A DNA stretch of 8,243 nucleotides from CAZUXE01 sp964624585 (GCA_964624585.1 CAZUXE010000061.1:1-8243); one strand, 5' to 3'; shown: positions 1 to 6,262, numbered from the stretch's first letter. Numbers and translations are program-made. Notes: generated by a model from the letters alone, not told the origin.

Positions 1-469
1 CATCACTTTCGTTGGTGATAGTAGCGGTAAGCTTGCCAGTCGCACTCAAATATCCGTCGGGAGTGAATTTTTTCTCAAGTTTAATGCTTACAGGCGCTTC
101 AACACCCATACGTTCATCTACTTTAGGTTTAATATACTGGTTATAAATAGAGCTAGAATGACTTCCTCCGCCATGTTTGAGAACACCGTCAATCATAGAT
201 GTTGGAAATCCGGTAACGCCGTAATAGTCTTCACGTTTTTTAGCTGTTGGGGTAAGAAAAGGATTACCTCCAAAAGAGCCTTGATATTCAACGATAACGG
301 CCTTATTGCCGTACTCTTCTCTGTAATCTTCAGCTGCAAGAGCAGCGCCAGGGCAGTAGCCGCAGTGAGTGCTGGTTACAACCTCTAATACAGGGTTGCG
401 TTGCACGCCTGCGAATGCTGCAAACGGCAATAGCGATATCACTAAACCTAACAATAAAGTTTTTTTCAT
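1..469 (-). CDS. Secreted thioredoxin-fold CxxC protein, Omp28-like (partial, 3' end off window)
   Basis: Only the first 156 codons are visible; the frame stays open to the left edge. Residues 1-20 form a Sec signal peptide (MKK, hydrophobic core, AFA before G21), so the mature protein is exported. A redox motif C36-G-Y-C39 follows a short beta strand (VLEVVTSTH), and G87-F-P89-T has the form of the cis-proline loop of thioredoxin folds. Residues after about 125 (beginning VSIKLEKKF) look like the start of a beta-sandwich. The ATG at 469 is supported by AAGGAGG at 479-485, nine bases upstream. It lies 63 bases downstream of the stop of the next CxxC gene, in the same direction, and has the same N-terminal architecture, so the two look like a diverged tandem pair in one operon. 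The redox partner and substrate are unknown. Thioredoxin-like fold: fairly sure; Omp28 kinship: by resemblance only. Confidence 0.8.
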   Translation of the reverse strand, partial: MKKTLLLGLVISLLPFAAFAGVQRNPVLEVVTSTHCGYCPGAALAAEDYREEYGNKAVIVEYQGSFGGNPFLTPTAKKREDYYGVTGFPTSMIDGVLKHGGGSHSSSIYNQYIKPKVDERMGVEAPVSIKLEKKFTPDGYLSATGKLTATITNESD

Positions 470-501
470 GATTTATAGCCTCCTTAATAAGGATTTTTGC
501 T

Positions 502-541
502 CTCGATTAGAAAAAACATTTTATCCTGAACCCTAATCGAG
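502..541. repeat. Perfect 9-bp inverted repeat across a stop codon
   Basis: CTCGATTAG (502-510) and CTAATCGAG (533-541) are exact reverse complements separated by 22 bases. In the minus-strand transcript the first arm includes the last codons and the TAG stop of the 468-residue CxxC protein; the second arm lies in the gap before the next gene's ribosome site (479-485). There is no clean U run after the second arm, so it is not a classical intrinsic terminator. It could be an mRNA-stabilising or processing hairpin that sets the ratio of the two gene products. Confidence 0.5.
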
Positions 542-1939
542 CAGAACGATTTTTGCGGTTTTAATTCCCGCATTATGTTTAATACACACAAAGTAGATGC
601 CTGCGTTAACCGAAGGCATCGTTACTTCTGTTAAATTTGATGCTTTTCCCTTGAAAAGGTTGGCAACTTTTCTACCGGAAACGTCGAAGATATTGATGTT
701 TACAAAACCTTCTACGTCGTTGGGAGCCAGTTGTATTTTTGAACCAACCTTAGCAAAAGAAGGTAGCATGATAGGTGAATAACCGATAAGATTTTCATCT
801 ATAGCAAGCATGTGGCTTGCGTAGCCAAGTGAACCGTTCTCAGTTCCGGCATAACATTGCAATTCAAAGGGTTTGCCGTCATAGTCGGTATTAGCCTTAA
901 GCATTAGCTCATCACCTTCCACAACGTAGGTACCACCTGTTGGAATAGTAACCGGTATCTTATAGGCTACTTTAGTAACCGTTACGGCTACTTGCTTGGT
1001 GTTAATTTCAAAGAAAACCTTTGCGTCCTTGAGAACTTTCTTTCCTTCATTATGTACGGTAAAGTGAATTTTTGCTTCTTCGTTAGGGCTCAATTTACCA
1101 TCACCTGAAACGTCAACTAGTGAAATATCGGTGATACTTAGCTTATCATCATTCTTAGAATCTTTAACTTTTGTTTTTGCAGCTTGGATAACCTCTTTCG
1201 AACCGATAACTTTCTGTACCCAGGCAACCAGTTCGCATTCAGACGCTTTAGAAAGAATTGTGTCTTTTGTGAGTTGCTTGGCTTGATCTAGAACAGGAAT
1301 GCTGTCGTCAACCGCATATTTGAACGCCATTACAACGGTTTCATTCGTATCAATCTCCAGTTTTTTACCAAATGCGTATGGCATCATGGCAAGAGCTACC
1401 TGATGATGAACGGGATCGCCGTTAGTTCCGGTGTAGTGAAAATTGCTACCAGTTAGGGCAGTGAAAAGGCGAGCGCTTATTGCTTCATCCCCTTCATTGT
1501 GAATTTCCACAAGCATCATTCCTTCACCCTGATCAGCCGCGGCATTAAATGCTGAATACGGCGTGTATTTTTGATAGATTTTCATTGAGAGTGGGGATTC
1601 GGTGTTATGTCGTTTGTCTACATCATCACCCCAAGTAGTAGATTTCGTTCCGTCAACTACAAAAGTAGGTATACTGTTAACGCCGTATTTACCTCTACGG
1701 GCGTTATTAATACTCTTATTATAATGATACCATGGGTCATTTCCCGGTCGAGGCCAGTTCATATGATAGCGCACAACTGCCAGATAATCTGACTTTGAAG
1801 CCAGCATACTAGTTACGGTTGCGTTTCCTCCAACACAGGGAGGGCAGGTTGTACTGGTGAGGAGTTCACCAAGAACCATACGTTCTGCGGCAATTGTTAT
1901 AGCGATTAACGTTAATAAAAGTACTATTGTTTTTTTCAC
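533..1939 (-). CDS. Secreted CPPC thioredoxin-fold protein with C-terminal sorting-like domain (Omp28-like)
   Basis: A complete 468-residue exported protein. Residues 1-18 are a Sec signal peptide. A thioredoxin-like domain follows, with C32-P-P-C35 and the cis-proline loop at I90-P91-T92. Residues 100-250 are a mixed segment similar in layout to Omp28-type proteins. D276-V-S-G-D-G-K-L-S-P-N-E-E288 resembles a calcium-binding loop introducing an adhesion-type beta-sandwich (about 289-380). The last 80 residues end in NINIFDVSGRKVANLF and GIKTAKIVLLD, the pattern of type IX secretion/Por sorting tails. The start is GTG at 1939, with AAGGAGG at 1944-1950; an overlapping ATG two bases upstream meets a stop at once. 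Likely role: cell-surface or secreted thiol-disulfide protein; substrate unknown. It precedes a paralogue-like gene by 63 bases. Confidence 0.85.
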   Translation of the reverse strand: MKKTIVLLLTLIAITIAAERMVLGELLTSTTCPPCVGGNATVTSMLASKSDYLAVVRYHMNWPRPGNDPWYHYNKSINNARRGKYGVNSIPTFVVDGTKSTTWGDDVDKRHNTESPLSMKIYQKYTPYSAFNAAADQGEGMMLVEIHNEGDEAISARLFTALTGSNFHYTGTNGDPVHHQVALAMMPYAFGKKLEIDTNETVVMAFKYAVDDSIPVLDQAKQLTKDTILSKASECELVAWVQKVIGSKEVIQAAKTKVKDSKNDDKLSITDISLVDVSGDGKLSPNEEAKIHFTVHNEGKKVLKDAKVFFEINTKQVAVTVTKVAYKIPVTIPTGGTYVVEGDELMLKANTDYDGKPFELQCYAGTENGSLGYASHMLAIDENLIGYSPIMLPSFAKVGSKIQLAPNDVEGFVNINIFDVSGRKVANLFKGKASNLTEVTMPSVNAGIYFVCIKHNAGIKTAKIVLLD

Positions 1940-1985
1940 ATCGCCTCCTTGATGCTAATTTTCAATTCCAAACAGTAGTTATTAA

Positions 1986-2014
1986 ATATTGTATTCAAAA
2001 TATGACGATGTCAA
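1986..2014 (-). promoter_or_regulatory. Probable sigma-70-type promoter of the CxxC gene pair
   Basis: On the minus strand a consensus -35 box TTGACA lies at 2009-2014. Two -10 readings are possible: TACAAT at 1988-1993 (5 of 6, spacer 15) or CAATAT at 1986-1991 (3 of 6, spacer 17). Either would start transcription near 1980, giving a leader of about 40 bases before the GTG at 1939. Confidence 0.5.
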
Positions 2015-2302
2015 GTCCTTTTAGAGATATAAGATTTGTAGTATCGAATAAGAAATAAATAATTTAGTTGGGAATTAGGTTTTTATCGAAGGTATTGTCT
2101 GTCCAAAAATCAAACATTCTTGTCTTGTAATGTTAGTGGGTCGACCATCTTAAATATCAATAATCAAATGGATATTTTGAAATGAGAGAGCCAAGCCTCT
2201 AAGTTATTAAATTCAAGTATCTCAGATTTTACCCCGAAGGTAGTTCTGGCGACATTTTTTCGCTAACTTTATAGTCTAGTCAATCAAGAATCGGTCGGTA
2301 GA
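2015..2302. other. Intergenic region with no gene seen
   Basis: This gap between the lipoprotein gene and the promoter of the CxxC pair is AT-rich and has frequent stops in the frames I read. The only structures I see are weak: AAATATC (2152-2158) pairing with GATATTT (2171-2177) across 12 bases, and a 4-bp TACC/GGTA hairpin near 2230-2245. No strong intrinsic terminator follows the lipoprotein stop at 2303. Confidence 0.5.
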
Positions 2303-2749
2303 TTACATGTTAAATGAGTAGTGGGCGTAGTAATCGCCGCCACTGGAACCGTCGTTATCCCCATCAAGGGGATTGCCTTTCATGTCGGCAATCCATTCTT
2401 TGAAGGGTGAGCGACCGACTAATCTTACATTTATCTTACCGCCGTTTGTAGAGAGAGCCTCTTCTGCCGGAATAGAGGAAGTGAATTTAACGGTTCTATC
2501 GTCTATAAATTCAATAGTACCAGGAACTTCTTTTAGTGAATCGGTACTTACAATGAATGTTGAATTGGGAATCACTGTACGGCGATTTACAGGTTGGTTG
2601 AATGTGTAAATAATGACCAGCTTGCCATCTTCAACACTAAGTGTTTTTTTAGATTCTATTACTTGCAGGGGACTTGTCCCGCAACCGGTGATGATTGTTA
2701 AAATGCTTCCGGAAAGAATCAGAAACATCAAAAATTTTGCGATACGCAT
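2303..2749 (-). CDS. Small lipoprotein with a single SbsA/Big_5-like Ig domain
   Basis: A 148-residue protein with a type II signal peptide: R2 and K5 are basic, residues 6-19 are hydrophobic, and the lipobox is I20-T-G-C23, so it should be lipidated at C23 and membrane-anchored. The remaining ~125 residues look like one Ig-like beta sandwich of the SbsA/Big_5 type: a Thr/Pro-rich strand (FNQPVNRRTVIPNSTFIV), an FIDDRTVKFTSS strand, and the typical ending D122-MKGNPLDGDNDGSSGGDYY, whose Asp/Gly run may bind calcium. Such domains usually sit in long surface proteins; here one forms nearly the whole protein. The ATG at 2749 has AAGGAGG at 2754-2760. It appears monocistronic, 363 bases from the next gene downstream. 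Function unknown; the domain assignment rests on motif resemblance. Confidence 0.75.
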   Translation of the reverse strand: MRIAKFLMFLILSGSILTIITGCGTSPLQVIESKKTLSVEDGKLVIIYTFNQPVNRRTVIPNSTFIVSTDSLKEVPGTIEFIDDRTVKFTSSIPAEEALSTNGGKINVRLVGRSPFKEWIADMKGNPLDGDNDGSSGGDYYAHYSFNM

Positions 2750-2760
2750 AATTCCTCCTT

Positions 2761-3132
2761 GCTGTGCTTATTATCCCCAAAAACCTGATTGTTATAGATA
2801 CTTGTCTAGTAAACGCCCCTAACGATTGTATTGCTACTCCATACTCCGACGTTCAGGCAAGTACCCTTTAACGTCTTATGTTACTATAATAAACTTAGTC
2901 TGAATAAGGGCGATGTCAAGGTGAGGAAGGTTGTATTGTAACATTACTAATATTCATGGAGGAAAATTAAGTTGATGGCGTTGAAATAGCCGACTTGAGC
3001 TGTCTGTTATGAAGGGAAAACTTAAATTGTCATCAGTTAGAGGGTTAAAGGAAAAAGTTGTAAGCTTTCGGCACGGTTTATCCCCATTATCTATCCATGA
3101 AATCTCTTTTCATCTATTTAGCTATAAATAAG
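2761..3132. other. Intergenic region between groEL terminator and lipoprotein gene
   Basis: This gap should hold the promoter of the lipoprotein gene. A TTGACA box lies on the minus strand at 2914-2919 but lacks a well-spaced -10; the best hexamer nearby, TATAGT at 2883-2888, is 25 bases away. A plus-strand ORF of 40 codons (3009-3131, starting MKGKLKLSS) has no ribosome site and is probably chance. I see no other gene or repeat. Confidence 0.4.
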
Positions 3133-3158
3133 AAAGGGCTGCTTTTAGGCAGCCCTTT
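3133..3158 (-). terminator. Intrinsic terminator of the groESL operon
   Basis: AAAGGGCTGC (3133-3142) and GCAGCCCTTT (3149-3158) form a perfect 10-bp stem with a 6-base loop, 20 bases past the groEL stop. On the minus strand it is followed by CTTATTTAT, an interrupted U tract. The stem's own outer A/U pairs mean it might also work on the plus strand. Confidence 0.85.
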
Positions 3159-3178
3159 AATTCTTCTGTGCAGGTTTA

Positions 3179-4816
3179 CTAGAAACCGCCGTATCCGCCA
3201 CCAGGGGGCATGGCAGGCATATCGGGCTTATCTTCCGGTTTTTCAACAATTGCACACTCGGTGGTAACTAGAAGTCCAGCTATGGAAGATGCGTTCTGAA
3301 GAGCAGAGCGAACCACCTTGGTTGGATCTATAACGCCGGCTTTAAGCAGATCTTCGTACTCCATAGTAGCAACATTGAAACCGTAGGTGGGATCGTCAGA
3401 CGCCTTAACCTTTTCCACAATTATGGAGCCGTCTAAACCGGCATTGGCAACTAATTGACGAAGAGGCATTTCAAGAACCTTGCGAATAATGCTTACACCA
3501 ATTTTTTCGTCGCCTTTAGCCTTTGAACGAACGTTATCTAGAATTTTGGAAGCGCGGAGCAGTGCGATACCGCCACCTGGAATAACGCCTTCTTCAACTG
3601 CTGCACGAGCGGTATGAAGAGCGTCTTCAATACGCGCCTTCTTTTCCTTCATTTCCACTTCAGTGGCCGCACCAACGTTGATAACTGCAACGCCGCCTGC
3701 GAGCTTTGCCAAACGTTCTTGCAGTTTCTCACGGTCATAATCAGAAGATGTATCTTCAATTTGACGCTTGATTTGCTCAATGCGGGACTGAATATCGGCA
3801 CGTTTACCAGCGCCTTCTACAATAGTGGTGTTTTCTTTGCCAACGGTAGCACGCTTGGCTGTTCCAAGGTCTGATACCTGAACATTTTCAAGTTTGATGC
3901 CTACATCTTCGGAAATAAGACGTCCGCCGGTAAGAATTGCAATATCTTCAAGCATTGCACGACGACGTTCACCGTATCCGGGAGCCTTAACCGCGCATAC
4001 ATTTAAGGTGCCGCGAAGCTTGTTCACTACCAGAGTTGCCAGAGCTTCGCCTTCGATATCTTCAGCTATGATTACAATTGGACGTCCGGACTGAGCGGTT
4101 TTTTCTAAAAGAGGCAAAAGCTCACGTGCGTTAGTTATTTTTTTCTCATAGAGTAACACATAAGCGTTTTCTAAAGCCGCTTCCATGTGATCTTGGTCGG
4201 TGATGAAGTAAGGAGAAAGATATCCGCGGTCAAACTGCATACCTTCTACAAGATCCAGATAGGTATCCATAGACTTGGCTTCTTCAACGGTAATAACACC
4301 GTCTTTTCCAACTTTATCCATGGCATCTGCAATCAAATCGCCGATTTTTTTATCGTTATTTGCAGAAATAGCGGCAACGTAGGCTATATCTGTACGACCT
4401 TCTGGTTTCTTGGTCATTTTTTTAAGTTCGGCAACAATACCGTCAACCGCTAAATCAATACCACGCTTAAGTGCCATGGCGTTGGCGCCTGCGGTAACGT
4501 TCTTTAGACCTTCACGATAAATATGCTCGGCAAGAAGAGTTGCTGTAGTTGTTCCGTCACCTGCCACGTCAGAGGTTTTGGAAGCGACTTCCTTAATCAT
4601 CTGAGCGCCAAGATTTTCGAACTTATCCTCAAGTTCAACCTCTTTGGCCACAGTAACACCATCTTTTGTAATGGTGGGGGCGCCGAATTTTTTCTCAAGA
4701 ACCACATTACGACCGCGAGGGCCAAGGGTTACCTTAACGGCATCTGAAAGGGTAGTTGCACCCTTAAGTATGGCGCGTCTTGCGTCTTCATCAAAGCGAA
4801 TTTCTTTTGATGGCAT
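3179..4816 (-). CDS. groEL: Chaperonin GroEL (Hsp60)
   Basis: A 545-residue, full-length group I chaperonin that folds proteins in the cytosol as a double heptameric ring with ATP and GroES. Visible family signatures: the nucleotide loop T30-L-G-P-R-G-R-N, catalytic-region D52, the D87-G-T-T-T-A motif, GYGERRRAMLEDIAILTGG in the apical domain, and AAVEEGVIPGGG near the equatorial ADP site, with the preceding IEDALHTARA holding the conserved catalytic aspartate. The C-terminus is MPAMPPGGGYGGF, a short glycine-rich tail rather than the GGM repeats of many proteobacterial homologues. The ATG at 4816 is preceded by AAGGAG at 4822-4827. The gene starts 14 bases after the groES stop, so both are on one mRNA, and a terminator follows 20 bases after its stop. 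Confidence 0.99.
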   Translation of the reverse strand: MPSKEIRFDEDARRAILKGATTLSDAVKVTLGPRGRNVVLEKKFGAPTITKDGVTVAKEVELEDKFENLGAQMIKEVASKTSDVAGDGTTTATLLAEHIYREGLKNVTAGANAMALKRGIDLAVDGIVAELKKMTKKPEGRTDIAYVAAISANNDKKIGDLIADAMDKVGKDGVITVEEAKSMDTYLDLVEGMQFDRGYLSPYFITDQDHMEAALENAYVLLYEKKITNARELLPLLEKTAQSGRPIVIIAEDIEGEALATLVVNKLRGTLNVCAVKAPGYGERRRAMLEDIAILTGGRLISEDVGIKLENVQVSDLGTAKRATVGKENTTIVEGAGKRADIQSRIEQIKRQIEDTSSDYDREKLQERLAKLAGGVAVINVGAATEVEMKEKKARIEDALHTARAAVEEGVIPGGGIALLRASKILDNVRSKAKGDEKIGVSIIRKVLEMPLRQLVANAGLDGSIIVEKVKASDDPTYGFNVATMEYEDLLKAGVIDPTKVVRSALQNASSIAGLLVTTECAIVEKPEDKPDMPAMPPGGGYGGF

Positions 4817-4830
4817 CTTGACTCCTTAAT

Positions 4831-5115
4831 TTACTCAACCTTGGCTAATACGTCATCTTCACGCATCAGCAAGTATTCTTTACCCTCTACTTTAATCTCA
4901 GTTCCAGCATACTTGTTGAAAAGAACTGTGTCGCCGGATTTTAACTCAAGACCTATCAGGGAACCCTTGTCGTCTTTACGTCCCGGGCCTGTTTCGATAA
5001 CTTTACCTTTCTGAGGTTTTTCCTTGGCGGTATCGGGGATAATTATGCCGCCAACGCTTTCTTCCTCTTCCATTCGTTCTACAAGAATTCTATCTTGCAG
5101 CGGCTTGATTTTCAT
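4831..5115 (-). CDS. groES: Co-chaperonin GroES (Hsp10)
   Basis: A 94-residue protein of normal family length, the lid of the GroEL cavity. It starts with KIKPLQDRILVER, the conserved GroES N-terminal strand. The mobile loop (about 16-33) carries V21-G-G-I-I-I-P27, the hydrophobic segment that docks on GroEL, and the C-terminal strand EGKEYLLMREDDVLAKV is typical. The ATG at 5115 is chosen because AAGGAGG at 5122-5128 lies six bases away; an ATG five bases upstream is too close and hits a stop after two codons. It is the first gene of the groES-groEL operon, directly downstream of a tRNA gene and its terminator. No CIRCE repeat (TTAGCACTC-N9-GAGTGCTAA) is present before it. Confidence 0.99.
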   Translation of the reverse strand: MKIKPLQDRILVERMEEEESVGGIIIPDTAKEKPQKGKVIETGPGRKDDKGSLIGLELKSGDTVLFNKYAGTEIKVEGKEYLLMREDDVLAKVE

Positions 5116-5145
5116 TTCATTCCTCCTTGAATTTTGTTTTTAATT

Positions 5146-5175
5146 TTCATAAGAATTAAAATTAAAATATGCCAA
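5146..5175 (-). promoter_or_regulatory. Possible groES promoter
   Basis: On the minus strand TTGGCA (5170-5175, 5 of 6 to consensus) and TATGAA (5146-5151, 4 of 6) are separated by 18 bases. Transcription would begin near 5139, leaving a leader of about 24 bases. The surrounding DNA is very AT-rich, so the -10 choice is uncertain. Confidence 0.4.
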
Positions 5176-5190
5176 GGCGCAATGGCCTTG
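5173..5190. promoter_or_regulatory. Inverted repeat overlapping the groES -35, candidate operator
   Basis: CAAGGC (5173-5178) and GCCTTG (5185-5190) are perfect 6-bp arms around a 6-base centre, just downstream of the tRNA terminator. One arm overlaps three bases of the proposed -35 box. It could be a repressor site taking the place of CIRCE, or a second small hairpin in readthrough RNA. Confidence 0.35.
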
Positions 5191-5192
5191 CT

Positions 5193-5213
5193 AAAAAATT
5201 TCCCTTGCGGGAA
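5193..5213 (-). terminator. Intrinsic terminator of tRNA-Val
   Basis: On the minus strand TTCCC-GCAA-GGGAA forms a 5-bp stem closed by a GNRA tetraloop (5200-5213), followed at once by A and six Ts (to 5193). It begins nine bases past the tRNA 3' end, so it should end the tRNA transcript before groES, at least partly. Confidence 0.7.
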
Positions 5214-5221
5214 TTACGCAA

Positions 5222-5295
5222 TGGGCAGAGCAGGATTCGAACCTACGACCCCCTGCTTGTAAGGCAGGTGCTCTAACCAACTGAGCTATCCGCCC
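5222..5295 (-). tRNA. tRNA-Val (anticodon TAC)
   Basis: A complete 74-base cloverleaf on the minus strand. The acceptor stem is GGGCGGA with TCTGCCC (one G-U pair), the D arm GCTC/GAGC with loop AGTTGGTTA, the anticodon stem CCTGC/GCAGG with loop CTTACAA (anticodon TAC, reading GUA/GUG valine codons), a five-base variable loop, and the T arm GTAGG/CCTGC with TTCGAAT. The discriminator base is A at 5222. The 3' CCA is not encoded and must be added by CCA transferase. It has its own promoter upstream and terminator downstream. Confidence 0.97.
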
Positions 5296-5314
5296 TGCGT
5301 TATCTTAATTGTCT

Positions 5315-5334
5315 TCTACGAGGCACGCCGTAGA
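5315..5334 (-). other. Small hairpin in the tRNA-Val leader
   Basis: TCTACG (5315-5320) and CGTAGA (5329-5334) are perfect 6-bp arms around an 8-base loop, between the predicted start of transcription (about 5354) and the tRNA 5' end. It may guide trimming of the 5' leader; this role is inferred. Confidence 0.35.
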
Positions 5335-5360
5335 GCCTTAGCAATGCCTTGCGAACATCA

Positions 5361-5388
5361 ATTATAGTTACAGATAGCGCGGCGTCAA
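5361..5388 (-). promoter_or_regulatory. Strong sigma-70-type promoter of tRNA-Val
   Basis: On the minus strand TTGACG (5383-5388, 5 of 6) and a perfect TATAAT (5361-5366) are 16 bases apart. The predicted start is near 5354, about 58 bases before the tRNA. This is the clearest promoter in the window and suits a highly expressed stable RNA. Confidence 0.8.
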
Positions 5389-5399
5389 GTAGTCTGTTT

Positions 5400-5585
5400 T
5401 AGTCTTCACGGAAATAGTTCATACAAACATCAACTTTTCTTGTCCAACAATAGTTTTGATTTCCACAAGCTATAAATACATAAAGATTTATACTTAAAAG
5501 CAAGTGCAACTTTCCTTAAAAATCAGCGTCTGTAATTATATATGGAGAGGGAAAATATAAATTTGTAAATAAACATTTTAATCTC
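5400..5585. other. AT-rich region upstream of the exported-protein gene
   Basis: This stretch lies between the divergent tRNA promoter and the plus-strand gene at 5599, whose promoter it must contain. TATATA at 5537-5542 and TATACT at 5489-5494 are possible -10 boxes, but neither has a convincing -35 at 16-18 bases, so I do not call a promoter. I see no ORF or repeat here. Confidence 0.4.
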
Positions 5586-5598
5586 AGGAGGATATCTA

Positions 5599-6261
5599 AT
5601 GAGAAAAGTTGTATTTGGCGCCTTAATTATGGCTGTAAGCGTATTCGCAGGCGGACGCGGATATGGAGGTTTCGTACTTTCTTACATGACGCCCGATTTA
5701 TCGAAGCTATCAGATGAGCTTAAAGCCCACGGACTTCCAGCTTTGGACAATCAAATTATCGGATACGGTGCTAGCGGATGGGGCGGCGGGAATCTTACTG
5801 TAGGCGGATGGGGCTTCAAAAGCGGCGGCTATCGTTCAGAAAACGATAGCATTAGCGCTGAGCTAGTCTACAGTGGTGGATTTTTTGAAGCCGGATACTT
5901 TATTAACATATTCAAGGGAATTGGCATTAAACCAGCTGTTGGTATTGGCGGCACAACCCTGAAGCTTAAGCTTCGTCCCGTTTTGGGCGATGTAAATTTC
6001 GGCGATTTGCTTGATAAGCCAGCCAGGACATCTGAAGTAAAGTACGCGACATTCAGTGTTGCTCCGAGTGTTTCCATTCTTATCCCAATTGAGTTCGTTG
6101 CTCTTGAAATTAAGGGTGGATACATGTATAGTCCCTTTGCCGGCGAATGGAAACTTGAGGACGGTGCAAATCTCCGCAATGCTCCTTCTATAAATCCTTC
6201 AGGTGTATTTGCATCAGCAGGATTATTGTTCGGCGGCGGTAGTCATGGCGATGACGATTAA
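5599..6261 (+). CDS. Exported glycine-rich protein, probable outer-membrane beta barrel
   Basis: A 220-residue protein I cannot assign to a named family. Residues 1-17 are a Sec signal peptide (RK, hydrophobic core, SVFA before G18). The mature part is rich in glycine and aromatic residues in alternating amphipathic strands (NLTVGGWGFKSGGYRS, SAELVYSGGFFEAGYF, YATFSVAPSVSILIPI, FVALEIKGGYMY), as in small beta barrels, and the last strand FASAGLLF precedes a polar tail GGGSHGDDD. A short helix-like segment (PDLSKLSDELKAHGLPALD) follows the N-terminal strand. A soluble lectin- or jelly-roll-like fold is an alternative. The ATG at 5599 has AGGAGG at 5586-5591, seven bases away. It is a single-gene unit ending at a strong terminator and convergent with ffh. 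Confidence 0.8.
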   Translation: MRKVVFGALIMAVSVFAGGRGYGGFVLSYMTPDLSKLSDELKAHGLPALDNQIIGYGASGWGGGNLTVGGWGFKSGGYRSENDSISAELVYSGGFFEAGYFINIFKGIGIKPAVGIGGTTLKLKLRPVLGDVNFGDLLDKPARTSEVKYATFSVAPSVSILIPIEFVALEIKGGYMYSPFAGEWKLEDGANLRNAPSINPSGVFASAGLLFGGGSHGDDD

Positions 6262-6262
6262 T

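Noticed and set aside
158..388. Plus-strand ORF of 76 codons at the left end
   Set aside because: The minus strand carries a signal-peptide CxxC protein with a good ribosome site over the same bases.
2613..2822. Plus-strand ORF of 69 codons over the lipoprotein start
   Set aside because: It is antisense to a gene with lipobox and ribosome site and has no features of its own.
3614..4829. Several plus-strand ORFs of 66-88 codons opposite groEL and groES
   Set aside because: They lie antisense to unmistakable chaperonin genes, lack ribosome sites, and have compositions expected of antisense frames.
5129..5220. CIRCE element upstream of groES
   Set aside because: Searched by eye for TTAGCACTC and its complement; neither arm is present.
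5868..6179. Minus-strand ORF of 103 codons opposite the exported-protein gene
   Set aside because: It overlaps a plus-strand gene with a signal peptide, ribosome site and terminator, and shows no domain or ribosome site of its own.
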